NCBI GenBank assembly: GCA_050012175.1 | Contig: JBEKHR010000007.1 | Coordinates: forward strand, 97,050-161,049 | Reading direction: 5' to 3' | DNA: 64,000 bases | Source: CAVROP01 sp050012175 | Lineage (GTDB): Bacteria; Acidobacteriota; Terriglobia; UBA7540 | Shown here: piece by piece, positions 52,236 to 59,117 of the stretch | How positions within the stretch are numbered: the stretch's first letter is position 1 | Layout: each line of letters starts with the position of its first letter | Notes under the pieces: model-generated | Told to the model about the DNA's origin: nothing | Database searches by the model: none | The model's input: the letters and a program-made list of their open reading frames with translations, nothing else | Program-made: the position numbers and the translations under genes

Positions 52236-53354
52236 ATGAGAATAGGAATCATTGGCGATACGCACCTTGGTTGCACGGACTACTCTCCCAAACGACGGGC
52301 GGACTTCTCGACGGCCTTTTGCAATGCCCTCCGCGTATGCGCAGAAAACGGCGCCGAGGCGATCTGCTTGCTGGGCGATGTCTTCGACTCCGCAGCAACG
52401 CGGCGGAATGTTGATGCGTTTGCCGAAATCCTCAAAGAGATATCACCGAGCCTCTCGCAGCTCAAGAGCGCAAATACCCCACTCCTGGCTATCCCTGGCA
52501 ACCACGAGTTTGGACGGGGTCGTGAAGCGGGGGAACTTGTGGCGCTTGAGTGCCTTGGCTTTGTTCACGTGTTGCGGGGAAGCGAGTTCAAGTGCCGGTC
52601 CGTACGCATCTGTGGCATTCCGTGGCAGCATGATCCAACGGAAGTGCCGAAATTAGCTGAAGGCCTGCGAAGACCGCCGCAGTCCGAGCGCCAAATCCTT
52701 CTCGTGCACAATTTCATAAAAGGGACGAAATCGATTCCTTCGGAATTGTGGGAAGTAGATGCTCAATGCTTTGAGGGATTTGATAAAGCGTTTGCCGGGC
52801 ACCACCACGTTTATGAAACTGTTGCGAACTGCATTATACCTGGGTCAACAGAGGTCCAGAACATGCTCGACCAATCGGACAAATACGTCGTCGTGTACGA
52901 TTGTGACGACGGTACCGTCGAGCGATACGCCTTGCCAAAGACTCATCGGGTGGTGGTCCTTTCCTACGACATCTCAATTCTGACCGGAAAGGAATTACTT
53001 TCAGCGATATCGAAGGACCTCGATGCGAACGGTGGAAGCGCTGGTGCCTTTGTTTATCTTCGCTTTTCAGGCAAGATTCAGCCAAACCGAGGACTCTCAA
53101 AGTCAGAGGTGCTCGCCCTCTTACGCGAGCGCAATCTTTTCGATTATTACATTGATCTCCGATATTCAACGGAAGCAAAGACAGCAGCCGAGTCTCGCCG
53201 AGGGGCGTCCATTGATCAAGTCCTCCGCCGCACATTTCGTGGCAGAGACCTGACCAAGGCAAGGCGGTACTTGGAATACAGGGAGAGCGAACAGCTGTTT
53301 GCCGATATCCGGGAGGATGTACTTTCTGATCATCAAAAGTCTAAGGCTCGATAA
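52236..53354 (+). CDS. SbcD/Mre11-like metallophosphoesterase
   Basis: A 372-residue nuclease subunit. The ATG at 52236 begins RIGIIGDTHLGC, motif I with D8 and H10. GDVFDS (D48), PGNHEFG (N89, H90), LLVHNF and FAGHHHVYETVAN complete the five phosphodiesterase motifs. The C-terminal ~130 residues form a capping region unlike that of E. coli SbcD. The 3' end overlaps the Rad50-like gene by 38 bases. Such pairs cut hairpins and blocked ends; here the pair is cargo of a mobile element, so defence or element maintenance are alternatives. Confidence 0.85.
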   Translation: MRIGIIGDTHLGCTDYSPKRRADFSTAFCNALRVCAENGAEAICLLGDVFDSAATRRNVDAFAEILKEISPSLSQLKSANTPLLAIPGNHEFGRGREAGELVALECLGFVHVLRGSEFKCRSVRICGIPWQHDPTEVPKLAEGLRRPPQSERQILLVHNFIKGTKSIPSELWEVDAQCFEGFDKAFAGHHHVYETVANCIIPGSTEVQNMLDQSDKYVVVYDCDDGTVERYALPKTHRVVVLSYDISILTGKELLSAISKDLDANGGSAGAFVYLRFSGKIQPNRGLSKSEVLALLRERNLFDYYIDLRYSTEAKTAAESRRGASIDQVLRRTFRGRDLTKARRYLEYRESEQLFADIREDVLSDHQKSKAR

Positions 53355-54927
53355 TTTCAGGTCGTTCAACCAGGCCCGGCTCGACTTCCTTCCTGGCCAA
53401 AACTACATCTTTGGGCAGAATTGGCAAGGCAAGAGTAGCGTGGTGGACGCAATCGGATTCGCCCTGTTTGGGGCGGATATCTTCCCCAAGAAGATTGCAG
53501 GAACCGCCGTAAGCTCGGACCACTTAGTCAACGAAGGTTCAAAGCAAGGCAGTGTGGAACTCAAGTTTGAACTTAACGGACGTGAGTATTCTCTGCATCG
53601 GTCTCTTCCTGGGCGCCGCGTTGTTCTCAAGGAGGGAGCCGATGAGATCGCGGTGGGAATCCGAACGGTCGCGGAAAAGTTAATCCCTCTACTTGGAGTT
53701 GACGTTAGGTTATTTCAGAACATCTTCTTCTCGGATCAAGATGACCTCCGTAAGAGTCTTGACTTCTCCCCGGAGGAGCGACGAGTTTTCATAGAGCGCC
53801 TTCTGGGGGTCGAGGAATGGAAGCAGCGCGTCGAGTCCCTCCGGGCGACAAAAAGGGCGTTAGAGGGATTCCTTGACGACCTCACATCAGGGCGACTGGG
53901 AGCGTTCCTGACACATGTCGAGGAGCTGGAACAGGAAGTCTCCTCTCAGCAAGACGAATTAAACGAGCTCCAATCTTCCATCCGCGAGGCGCAGCGTAAT
54001 GTCCCCAACGACGCGCAAAAGCTCAGATTGGCCCAGCGTAACTCCGAGAACGCTGTTGCTGTCCTCCAGCACAAAGAACTTGAGATTAGGACGAAGTTCG
54101 AAAGTGAAGAGCGCATGCGTGATGGATTACGAAAGGGGCGCTGCCCGACATGCACGCAGAAGGTCCCCCCTGCATTAAGAAAGTCTCGTCTCAGTGCAAT
54201 CAATCGCACATTACGCGATATGAACAAACAGCTTGCGAACATCAGAAGGCACCTAGAAAGGGCCGAAAGCGCCCTTCAGCAAGGTGCTTTCGACGAATCG
54301 TTTGACGCATTTGTCGATCTCAAAGAGATGAAGGCCACGTACAGCGCCACAGCTAAGCGTGTGACTGCGGATCAGAAACGCTTGAAAAGATTGCGTAGTC
54401 AGGCCAGAACATTTGGGAAAAAACCCGAACAAGTGGAACGCACAAAAGCCGAACTTCTATTCTTAACCAAACTTGAAGAGGCCATCCAGCAATTTCGGAA
54501 GTCGCTCCGAAAGCGGTTAGTTCGACACCTTGCCCTTGGCACGAATGACCTCCTCGCTCGATTTCACGATGGAGACAACGATTCAGCAGTCAAAATAGAC
54601 GACGATCTGAACATTGCAGTCCAGTTGCATGGACGAGATGTGCCCATTTTTAACTTGAGTGGCGCTGCAAAAGATATCTTGGCGCTAGCTCTCCGGTACG
54701 GACTTCTGCGAGTTGCAGCAAGGGGCATCAATTTCTTAGTTCTAGACGAGCCGACTCGACACATGGACACATTGAACTGTCAGCGATTGAAGAGCCTTTT
54801 TAATGATCTCTTCGACCACCAATTGATTGTCGTGACCGTCAATAATGAGTTCTCTGACGCAACCGGACGGCATTTCCGCGTCGTAAAGGACGATTCATTG
54901 CACTCCGTTGTCGCCGAGTCTTGGTAG
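53317..54927 (+). CDS. Compact SbcC/Rad50-like ATPase
   Basis: About 536 residues; the start is either the ATG at 53317 or one at 53299. The N-terminal ABC half has Walker A FGQNWQGKS (K39). A coiled coil spans ~170-420 with the zinc hook CPTC at C276/C279. The C-terminal half has a degenerate signature (NLSGAAKDILALALR rather than LSGGE) and Walker B FLVLDEPTRHMD (D477/E478). It is roughly half the length of E. coli SbcC because of short coils. It is translated with the Mre11-like subunit. Confidence 0.85.
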   Translation: MYFLIIKSLRLDNFRSFNQARLDFLPGQNYIFGQNWQGKSSVVDAIGFALFGADIFPKKIAGTAVSSDHLVNEGSKQGSVELKFELNGREYSLHRSLPGRRVVLKEGADEIAVGIRTVAEKLIPLLGVDVRLFQNIFFSDQDDLRKSLDFSPEERRVFIERLLGVEEWKQRVESLRATKRALEGFLDDLTSGRLGAFLTHVEELEQEVSSQQDELNELQSSIREAQRNVPNDAQKLRLAQRNSENAVAVLQHKELEIRTKFESEERMRDGLRKGRCPTCTQKVPPALRKSRLSAINRTLRDMNKQLANIRRHLERAESALQQGAFDESFDAFVDLKEMKATYSATAKRVTADQKRLKRLRSQARTFGKKPEQVERTKAELLFLTKLEEAIQQFRKSLRKRLVRHLALGTNDLLARFHDGDNDSAVKIDDDLNIAVQLHGRDVPIFNLSGAAKDILALALRYGLLRVAARGINFLVLDEPTRHMDTLNCQRLKSLFNDLFDHQLIVVTVNNEFSDATGRHFRVVKDDSLHSVVAESW

Positions 54928-55299
54928 GCTATCTTTTCCTTTAATCAAATAAATAAGGTTCGCGTCACGGCTCGCGGTTAGAATTTCGGCGATCCGACGA
55001 TCAGTTTCTGTTTGCGCCGAAGTTGGTCCCGCACATCTATCACCCTCACCTTTTCTGGCACCGTTTTCTCGCGGGCACGGCGAGATGGGAAAGACGCCTG
55101 CGCGCTGGCGGCACAGCGGGCTCCTGCTTTGTCCGTCAGGTTGACGGACACCCTCCGGGTTTGCGGTCCCCCCCAAGAAACAAAACGAAGAGCGAAGTTT
55201 CATGGTTCCCCCGCAAAAAGCAGCCCTTGGCCTGGCGAGCAGGCCCCACTCGCCCTTTTGTGCCCCGCGAGAAACGGGCGCAGAAAAGGAGAAAAACAA
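54928..55299. other. Gap between Rad50-like gene and ardC
   Basis: No gene in 372 bp. It contains the hairpin TGTCCGTCAGGTTGACGGACA (split: tgtccgtcag/ttgacggaca, ~55130-55150), and AAAGGAG at 55285-55291 for ardC. GC rises sharply again relative to the preceding gene pair, suggesting a cargo boundary. Confidence 0.4.
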
Positions 55300-56181
55300 A
55301 TGATCGAGCAAACCAAACAAACCCATCGAGGTCAATTTAATGTTGAGGGTTCGTTGCAGGTTCGCACAGTGGACGCGCCGAGGAGCGCAGAGAGAAAGCC
55401 CATGGTTTCGTGGGCGGCCCTCTTGGACGAGGCTGTGAAAAAGCCCGGCTTCATTCATGAAGCCTACAGCCGCTTTCACAACTACTCACTCGGAAATCAA
55501 CTCTTGGCTTTGTTCCAGTGCTTTTTGCGCGGAATCCAGCCGGGGCCGCTGGCCACTTTCCCGAAGTGGAAAGAGCTTGGCCGATACGTGAGGAAGGGTG
55601 AGAAGGCATTGACCCTGTGCATGCCTCTGACTTGCAAGCGCATTAAGACGGTAAAGCAAGACGACGGCACCGACCAGGAGGAGGAGTTTTCCTTTACCCA
55701 TTTCACCTACAAGGCCCATTGGTTCGTTCTTGCACAGACCGAAGGCGCGGAATACCAAACCCCCGACATCCCGGAATGGAACGAAGAAAGAGCCCTTGCC
55801 GCTCTGGAAATCCAACGTGTTCCCTTCCAGGACCTCGACGGCAACACCCAGGGCTACGCCAAGCATGGCCGGAAGATCGCGGTCAGCCCGATTGCCGCTC
55901 TCCCGGCAAAGACACTTTTCCACGAAGTTGGCCACGTCATGCTTGGCCACACGGACGAAGGCGACCTCTCGGACACCGAGCGGACGCCACGGGATATCCG
56001 GGAAATGGAAGCCGAGGCCGTTTCCTTCTTGTGCTGTGAATCCCTTGGCCTGCCAGGAGCCGAGTACAGCCGTGGTTATATCCAATCGTGGGGCCAGGGC
56101 CAGACATTCACCGAGCGGTCAGCGCAACGCATCTTTCGCGCCGCCGACCAAATCCTTCGCGCAGGCTATCCGGGCAAGTGA
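55300..56181 (+). CDS. ardC: ArdC-like anti-restriction protein
   Basis: A 293-residue protein from the ATG at 55300 with AAAGGAG upstream. The N-terminal single-strand-DNA-binding domain (~30-150) has FHNYSLGNQLLALFQC and TFPKWKELGRYVRKGEKAL, as in ArdC and TraC-type primase N-termini. The C-terminal metalloprotease domain has the zinc motif HEVGH in LFHEVGHVMLGH and REMEAEAVSFLCCESLGL. ArdC proteins travel with conjugated DNA and protect it from host restriction. Its presence suits a transferred element. Confidence 0.9.
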   Translation: MIEQTKQTHRGQFNVEGSLQVRTVDAPRSAERKPMVSWAALLDEAVKKPGFIHEAYSRFHNYSLGNQLLALFQCFLRGIQPGPLATFPKWKELGRYVRKGEKALTLCMPLTCKRIKTVKQDDGTDQEEEFSFTHFTYKAHWFVLAQTEGAEYQTPDIPEWNEERALAALEIQRVPFQDLDGNTQGYAKHGRKIAVSPIAALPAKTLFHEVGHVMLGHTDEGDLSDTERTPRDIREMEAEAVSFLCCESLGLPGAEYSRGYIQSWGQGQTFTERSAQRIFRAADQILRAGYPGK

Positions 56182-56288
56182 GGTCCAAAAATAACGTCGG
56201 CTGGCCAACCTCCGGTTGGCCAGCCCGACCTTCCTCACGCGGACGACAAGTGGCCAGCCCTAGCCGTCTCTCGACCTGGTACCCGGTT

Positions 56289-56391
56289 CTCACATTTGTC
56301 GACCCGCAAAAAATACTTGGCAAGCGCCGTGCCTCAGTCCACCCTCAGAAATGGTACTCACATTTGTCGACCCGTGAAAAATAGTTGGCAA
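56289..56391 (+). repeat. Two 35-bp direct repeats upstream of toxin-antitoxin genes
   Basis: Copies at 56289-56323 and 56357-56391 share 32 of 35 bases (start CTCACATTTGTCGACCCG, end TTGGCAA), 68 bases apart. They lie between a perfect hairpin (ggctggccaac/gttggccagcc, ~56200-56226), which may terminate ardC, and the antitoxin promoter. They could be iterons, regulator sites or transposon-end remnants. Confidence 0.65.
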
Positions 56392-56423
56392 TCGGGTTGC
56401 CCGTCGGCCCGCCAGCAATCCCC

Positions 56424-56461
56424 TTGACAGATATCCTCACGTCTTGTAAAATGTGTACACA
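56424..56461 (+). promoter_or_regulatory. Toxin-antitoxin promoter with palindromic operator
   Basis: TTGACA (56424-56429), a 17-base spacer and TAAAAT (56447-56452) form a near-perfect sigma-70 promoter. The palindrome TGTGTACACA (56452-56461) overlaps the end of the -10 and the start region. Its core TGTACA is the known operator core of Phd/YefM-family antitoxins, so autorepression is likely. The antitoxin ATG follows 11 bases later. Confidence 0.78.
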
Positions 56462-56472
56462 GGTGAACGCAT

Positions 56473-56736
56473 ATGGGATTACTCAAAGTGGGTATCCGCG
56501 AGTTTCGCGAGAATCTTGCCAACTACTTGTTGCAGAGCGACAAGCCGGTTGCGATTACGCGGCACGGCGACACCGTGGGTTACTATCTCCCGGCGCGCCG
56601 AAAGCGATCCGATGCCGAGCGGGCGCAGTTGAAAGAGGCGGCTGCCCGGTTGCAGGAAATGCTGCTGGGCGAAGGCATCACCGAAGATGAAATCATCGCG
56701 GACTTCAAGCGCTGGCGCGCCGAAGGGCGTAAATGA
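56473..56736 (+). CDS. Phd/YefM-family antitoxin
   Basis: An 87-residue protein. The N-terminal Phd fold reads VGIREFRENLANYLLQSDKP and then VAITRHGDTVGYYLPARR. The C-terminal ~35 residues are acidic and helical (AAARLQEMLLGEGITEDEII) and would wrap the toxin. Its stop overlaps the toxin start as ATGA. It both neutralises the PIN protein and represses the operon, judged by the operator at 56452. Confidence 0.9.
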   Translation: MGLLKVGIREFRENLANYLLQSDKPVAITRHGDTVGYYLPARRKRSDAERAQLKEAAARLQEMLLGEGITEDEIIADFKRWRAEGRK

Positions 56737-57155
56737 ACCCACGGAAAGGGCTAGTGCTTGATGCCAACATCCTTATGCGCGCCGTCCTGGGCCGACGCGT
56801 TCGTGAACTACTAGAAACGTATGAGGATGCCGCGACATTTTACAGCCCGGATGTTTGTTTCGCCGACGCCCGTCGCTACTTGGAAAAGGAACTGGAAAAG
56901 CGGGGCCGCGATACCGCCACTGGACTTGCAGCGCTCGACAAACTAAGCGGAACAGTCCAAGTGGTTGACCGAACCCTCTACGGGGATTTTGAGCAACTGG
57001 CGAGAGAGCGCATCGAAATTCGTGATCCAGACGATTGGCCCGTAGTGGCGGTGGCGTTACTTTTGGACTTGCCAATTTGGACGGAGGACCAGGACCTCTT
57101 CGGCAGCGGTGTGGCGACCTGGACGACGGACCGAGTAGAATTATTCTTGCGGTAG
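56733..57155 (+). CDS. PIN-domain toxin
   Basis: A 140-residue ribonuclease of the VapC class. The first acidic residue is D10 in LVLDANILMRAVLG. Further acidic positions are in the FADARRYLEKELEK segment and near the end, IRDPDDWPVVAVALLLDLPIW and TEDQDLFG, matching the PIN active-site quartet. It is coupled to the Phd-type antitoxin. It would stabilise the element by post-segregational killing. Confidence 0.88.
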   Translation: MNPRKGLVLDANILMRAVLGRRVRELLETYEDAATFYSPDVCFADARRYLEKELEKRGRDTATGLAALDKLSGTVQVVDRTLYGDFEQLARERIEIRDPDDWPVVAVALLLDLPIWTEDQDLFGSGVATWTTDRVELFLR

Positions 57156-57188
57156 GGTTCCGATACGCTACGATGTAGCCTATGACGA

Positions 57189-57206
57189 GTACAAAATCGG
57201 TACAAC
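57189..57206 (+). promoter_or_regulatory. Candidate integrase arm-binding site, right
   Basis: GTACAAAATCGGTACAAC, the counterpart of 43148-43164, 84 bases inside attR. The two GTACAA half-sites have the same orientation, with a spacer one base longer. Confidence 0.45.
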
Positions 57207-57289
57207 TTGGGCGTTCTGAGCGTGTTTTTGCGTGCTTTTTGGTGGCCAACCGTGCCGCAAAGTCAATGAGTTAGCTTGCATTGTGACTT

Positions 57290-57336
57290 CTCATAACCCA
57301 AAGGTCGCTGGTTCAAATCCAGCCCCCGCAACCAAC
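57290..57336 (+). other. attR: right attachment repeat (tRNA-Met 3' half)
   Basis: An exact copy of 43062-43108, covering the anticodon loop, T arm, acceptor strand and CCA of tRNA-Met. The bases to its left do not complete a tRNA, so this half is not functional. It marks the right end of the mobile element and the left end of the first GIY-YIG cassette. Confidence 0.9.
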
Positions 57337-57704
57337 CTCTTGCATCGCAGTCTGCACCGTGTCGAGAGTTGCTGGCAAGCCCTACTTTACCTACGTTCTT
57401 TGGAGCCCCTCTGGGCAGCGGTTCTACGTCGGCATTAGCGAAGACCCCTCCCGCCGCCTTGACCAGCACAACCAAGGAATTTCACGCTGGACCGCACGCT
57501 ATCGACCTTGGCAGCTCGTTCGGGTCGAAAGGTTTGCTTCATACACCGACGCCCGCAAACACGAACTCCTACTGAAAATGCAAAAGTCTGGACAAGGATT
57601 CTTCCAGCTTACCGGCCTTGACCCCGCATGCTTCGCCCGCAATCCCAGGGGCTCATAATCCCGCCTCGCGGGATCGCTGGTTCAAATCCAGCCCCGCAAC
57701 CAAC
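57337..57704 (+). mobile_element. tRNA-half-bounded GIY-YIG cassette, copy 1
   Basis: A 368-bp unit that begins after a tRNA-Met 3' half and ends with another one (57652-57704). The terminal half has the anticodon loop CTCATAA, then a palindrome cccgcctcgcggg in place of the tRNA stem and variable loop, then T arm, acceptor strand (one C missing) and CCA. The unit repeats almost exactly as copy 2. The arrangement suggests an insertion unit that regenerates a tRNA end. Confidence 0.75.
57359..57658 (+). CDS. Small GIY-YIG nuclease, copy 1
   Basis: A 99-residue protein starting at a GTG (57359), 28 bases after the CCA end of the preceding tRNA half. The GIY motif is TYVLW and the YIG motif is FYVG (~residues 11-15 and 25-28), followed by PSRRLDQHNQG with the conserved Arg and the catalytic Glu in DARKHELLLK (~E73). 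This is the compact COG2827-type domain with no DNA-binding extension. The last codons RNPRGS and the TAA stop lie in the next tRNA half, where TAA overlaps the anticodon CAT. There is no clear Shine-Dalgarno. Confidence 0.82.
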   Translation: MSRVAGKPYFTYVLWSPSGQRFYVGISEDPSRRLDQHNQGISRWTARYRPWQLVRVERFASYTDARKHELLLKMQKSGQGFFQLTGLDPACFARNPRGS

Positions 57705-58073
57705 CCCTTGCATCGCAGTCTGCACCGTGTCGAGAGTTGCTGGCAAACCCTACTTTACCTACGTTCTTTGGAGCCCCTCTGGGCAGCGGTTCTACGTCGG
57801 CATTAGCGAAGACCCCTCCCGCCGCCTTGACCAGCACAACCAAGGAATTTCACGCTGGACCGCACGCTATCGACCTTGGCAGCTCGTTCGGGTCGAAAGG
57901 TTTGCTTCATACACCGACGCCCGCAAACACGAACTCCTACTGAAAATGCAAAAGTCTGGACAAGGATTCTTCCAGCTTACCGGCCTTGACCCCGCATGCT
58001 TCGCCCGCAATCCCAGGGGCCCATAATCCCGCAGGCGCGGGATCGCTGGTTCAAATCCAGCCCCCGCAACCAA
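57705..58073 (+). mobile_element. tRNA-half-bounded GIY-YIG cassette, copy 2
   Basis: A direct repeat of copy 1 with only a few base changes. It ends in a third tRNA-Met 3' half (58020-58073) with an anticodon loop altered to CCCATAA, the palindrome cccgcaggcgcggg, and a T arm and acceptor strand identical to the intact tRNA. The near identity to copy 1 shows recent tandem duplication or repeated insertion. Confidence 0.75.
57727..58026 (+). CDS. Small GIY-YIG nuclease, copy 2
   Basis: A 99-residue protein differing from copy 1 only in its last residue (P for S); the coding DNA differs at two positions. The GTG start at 57727 corresponds to 57359 in copy 1. The frame is open for 33 more codons upstream (ATG at 57628), but that part would translate the tRNA half (GSNPAPQP), which is a common annotation artefact. 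Both copies look intact, with all GIY-YIG catalytic positions. Confidence 0.82.
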   Translation: MSRVAGKPYFTYVLWSPSGQRFYVGISEDPSRRLDQHNQGISRWTARYRPWQLVRVERFASYTDARKHELLLKMQKSGQGFFQLTGLDPACFARNPRGP

Positions 58074-58098
58074 ACGTCTTTATATTTCTTCTACATCC

Positions 58099-58133
58099 AG
58101 AGGCCACTCGAAAGAGAGTGGCCTCTTCTTTTT
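58099..58133 (+). terminator. Rho-independent terminator, probably of the tRNA-Met gene
   Basis: An 11-bp perfect stem AGAGGCCACTC/GAGTGGCCTCT with loop GAAAGA, followed by TCTTTTT. It lies about 25 bases after the last tRNA 3' half. Before the insertions it would have sat right behind tRNA-Met, so it is now 15 kb from the intact gene. Confidence 0.88.
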
Positions 58134-58433
58134 ATGTTATTGGGGGTCTGCAGGAAGGAATCAAGATCGTCCCGTTCGCCAAAGTCCTTGCGTTGCCTTC
58201 GATTAGAGTTGCCTGAGGAACGGTGACCTTTGGTAATTTCGCCCAACGATCACCGGAGTCTCCGCAAACTCCACGGTTGGGTGACGGGGTTTCGAGCGAC
58301 AAGCACCATCCCCGTTTGGGTGTCGGCCCGTGCGGTCCGACCCCGAGGCGGGATCATCCAGGTGATCACACTCCACTCTGCTGAGTCACTTGAAGCGTAC
58401 GGTCTAGTCTGAAGAAGCGGATGCAGTCTCCCC

Positions 58434-59117
58434 TCATCCAGGAATCCTGTGGGCGCGGACGATAAACCTCTTGGGGGCGGGGCCGACAAAATAGAACGGG
58501 TAACAGGTCACCAGGGTGAGGAAGTCGTCCGCCGTAGCGTCCAGCACCTCAGTGTCCTCGGGCTCGACCACTTGGGTCGAGTCCACGCGATAGCGGTAAG
58601 ATCCGTGTAGCGTCGTCAAGGTGATTTCATCGTCCTTGTGAATATTGCGTAGTCCTCGGAAGACCGTGTCCCGGTGTCCCGCGAGCGCCACGTTGCCTCG
58701 TTGACCCGGCAGCGGGGTGCCTGGAATATGCCCGACCGCGTGTCGCAAAGCTCTTCCGTCTATGCCTTCCATGATCATCGCCGCAAGGCCGATGGAACTG
58801 ATCTCGATGCGCGCCAACGGAGAGCCCACGAGGCCATCGATGCCAAAACTCTCAGCGCGCGCACGGTCCGCTTCCGCCTGGGCGGAAAGAGGAGACGAAG
58901 CAGGCTGTTGAATGGCACGGGCAGGCGTCTGCGCATCCTTCAAGGCGCGCTCAAATCGCCAGGTTTGATAGGCCTGAAAGAGCCACCTCTCGAGCAGCAC
59001 GGTGGCGCAGTAACTCAGCGCCAGGACCCCCACGACAAAAAAGAAGTATTGGCTCCAATGGAGAAGCAAGGCGATTCGTGTCGGATGAGCGCTCTGGCGT
59101 TTAATTTTGAAATTCAT
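58434..59117 (-). CDS. Sortase (class D/E-like)
   Basis: A 227-residue membrane transpeptidase. An N-terminal helix spans ~22-42 (SQYFFFVVGVLALSYCATVL). The catalytic residues are H148 in ALAGHRDTVFRGL, C205 in LTLVTCYPFYFVG and R221 (or R217) in PKRFIVRAH. The 'TC(Y/x)PF..VG' strand resembles class D and E sortases. Its start overlaps the stop of the VWA gene as ATGA. A likely substrate with an LPKTAS signal is encoded at 60876-61577. Sortases are unusual in diderm bacteria and the anchoring target is unknown. Confidence 0.92.
   Translation of the reverse strand: MNFKIKRQSAHPTRIALLLHWSQYFFFVVGVLALSYCATVLLERWLFQAYQTWRFERALKDAQTPARAIQQPASSPLSAQAEADRARAESFGIDGLVGSPLARIEISSIGLAAMIMEGIDGRALRHAVGHIPGTPLPGQRGNVALAGHRDTVFRGLRNIHKDDEITLTTLHGSYRYRVDSTQVVEPEDTEVLDATADDFLTLVTCYPFYFVGPAPKRFIVRAHRIPG

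Larger units (their letters stand above)
43109..57336. mobile_element. 14.2-kb integrative mobilizable element in tRNA-Met
   Basis: The element is bounded by 47-bp identical repeats derived from tRNA-Met. Left to right it carries int and xis (minus strand), then plus-strand genes: a membrane protein, a 37-codon ORF, a MobC-like protein, a VirD4/TraD-type coupling ATPase, a MobF relaxase, a winged-helix protein, a membrane-anchored unknown, an SbcD/SbcC-like pair, ArdC and a Phd-PIN module. There are no VirB-type secretion genes, so transfer would need another element's channel. Similar motifs GTACAAATTGGTACAAC (43148-43164) and GTACAAAATCGGTACAAC (57189-57206) lie inside each end and may be recombinase arm sites. 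Confidence 0.9.

Noticed and set aside
57232..57438. Frames across the tRNA halves before each GIY-YIG gene (also 57618-57806)
   Set aside because: They are out of frame with the nuclease or translate tRNA sequence; no ribosome site or domain.
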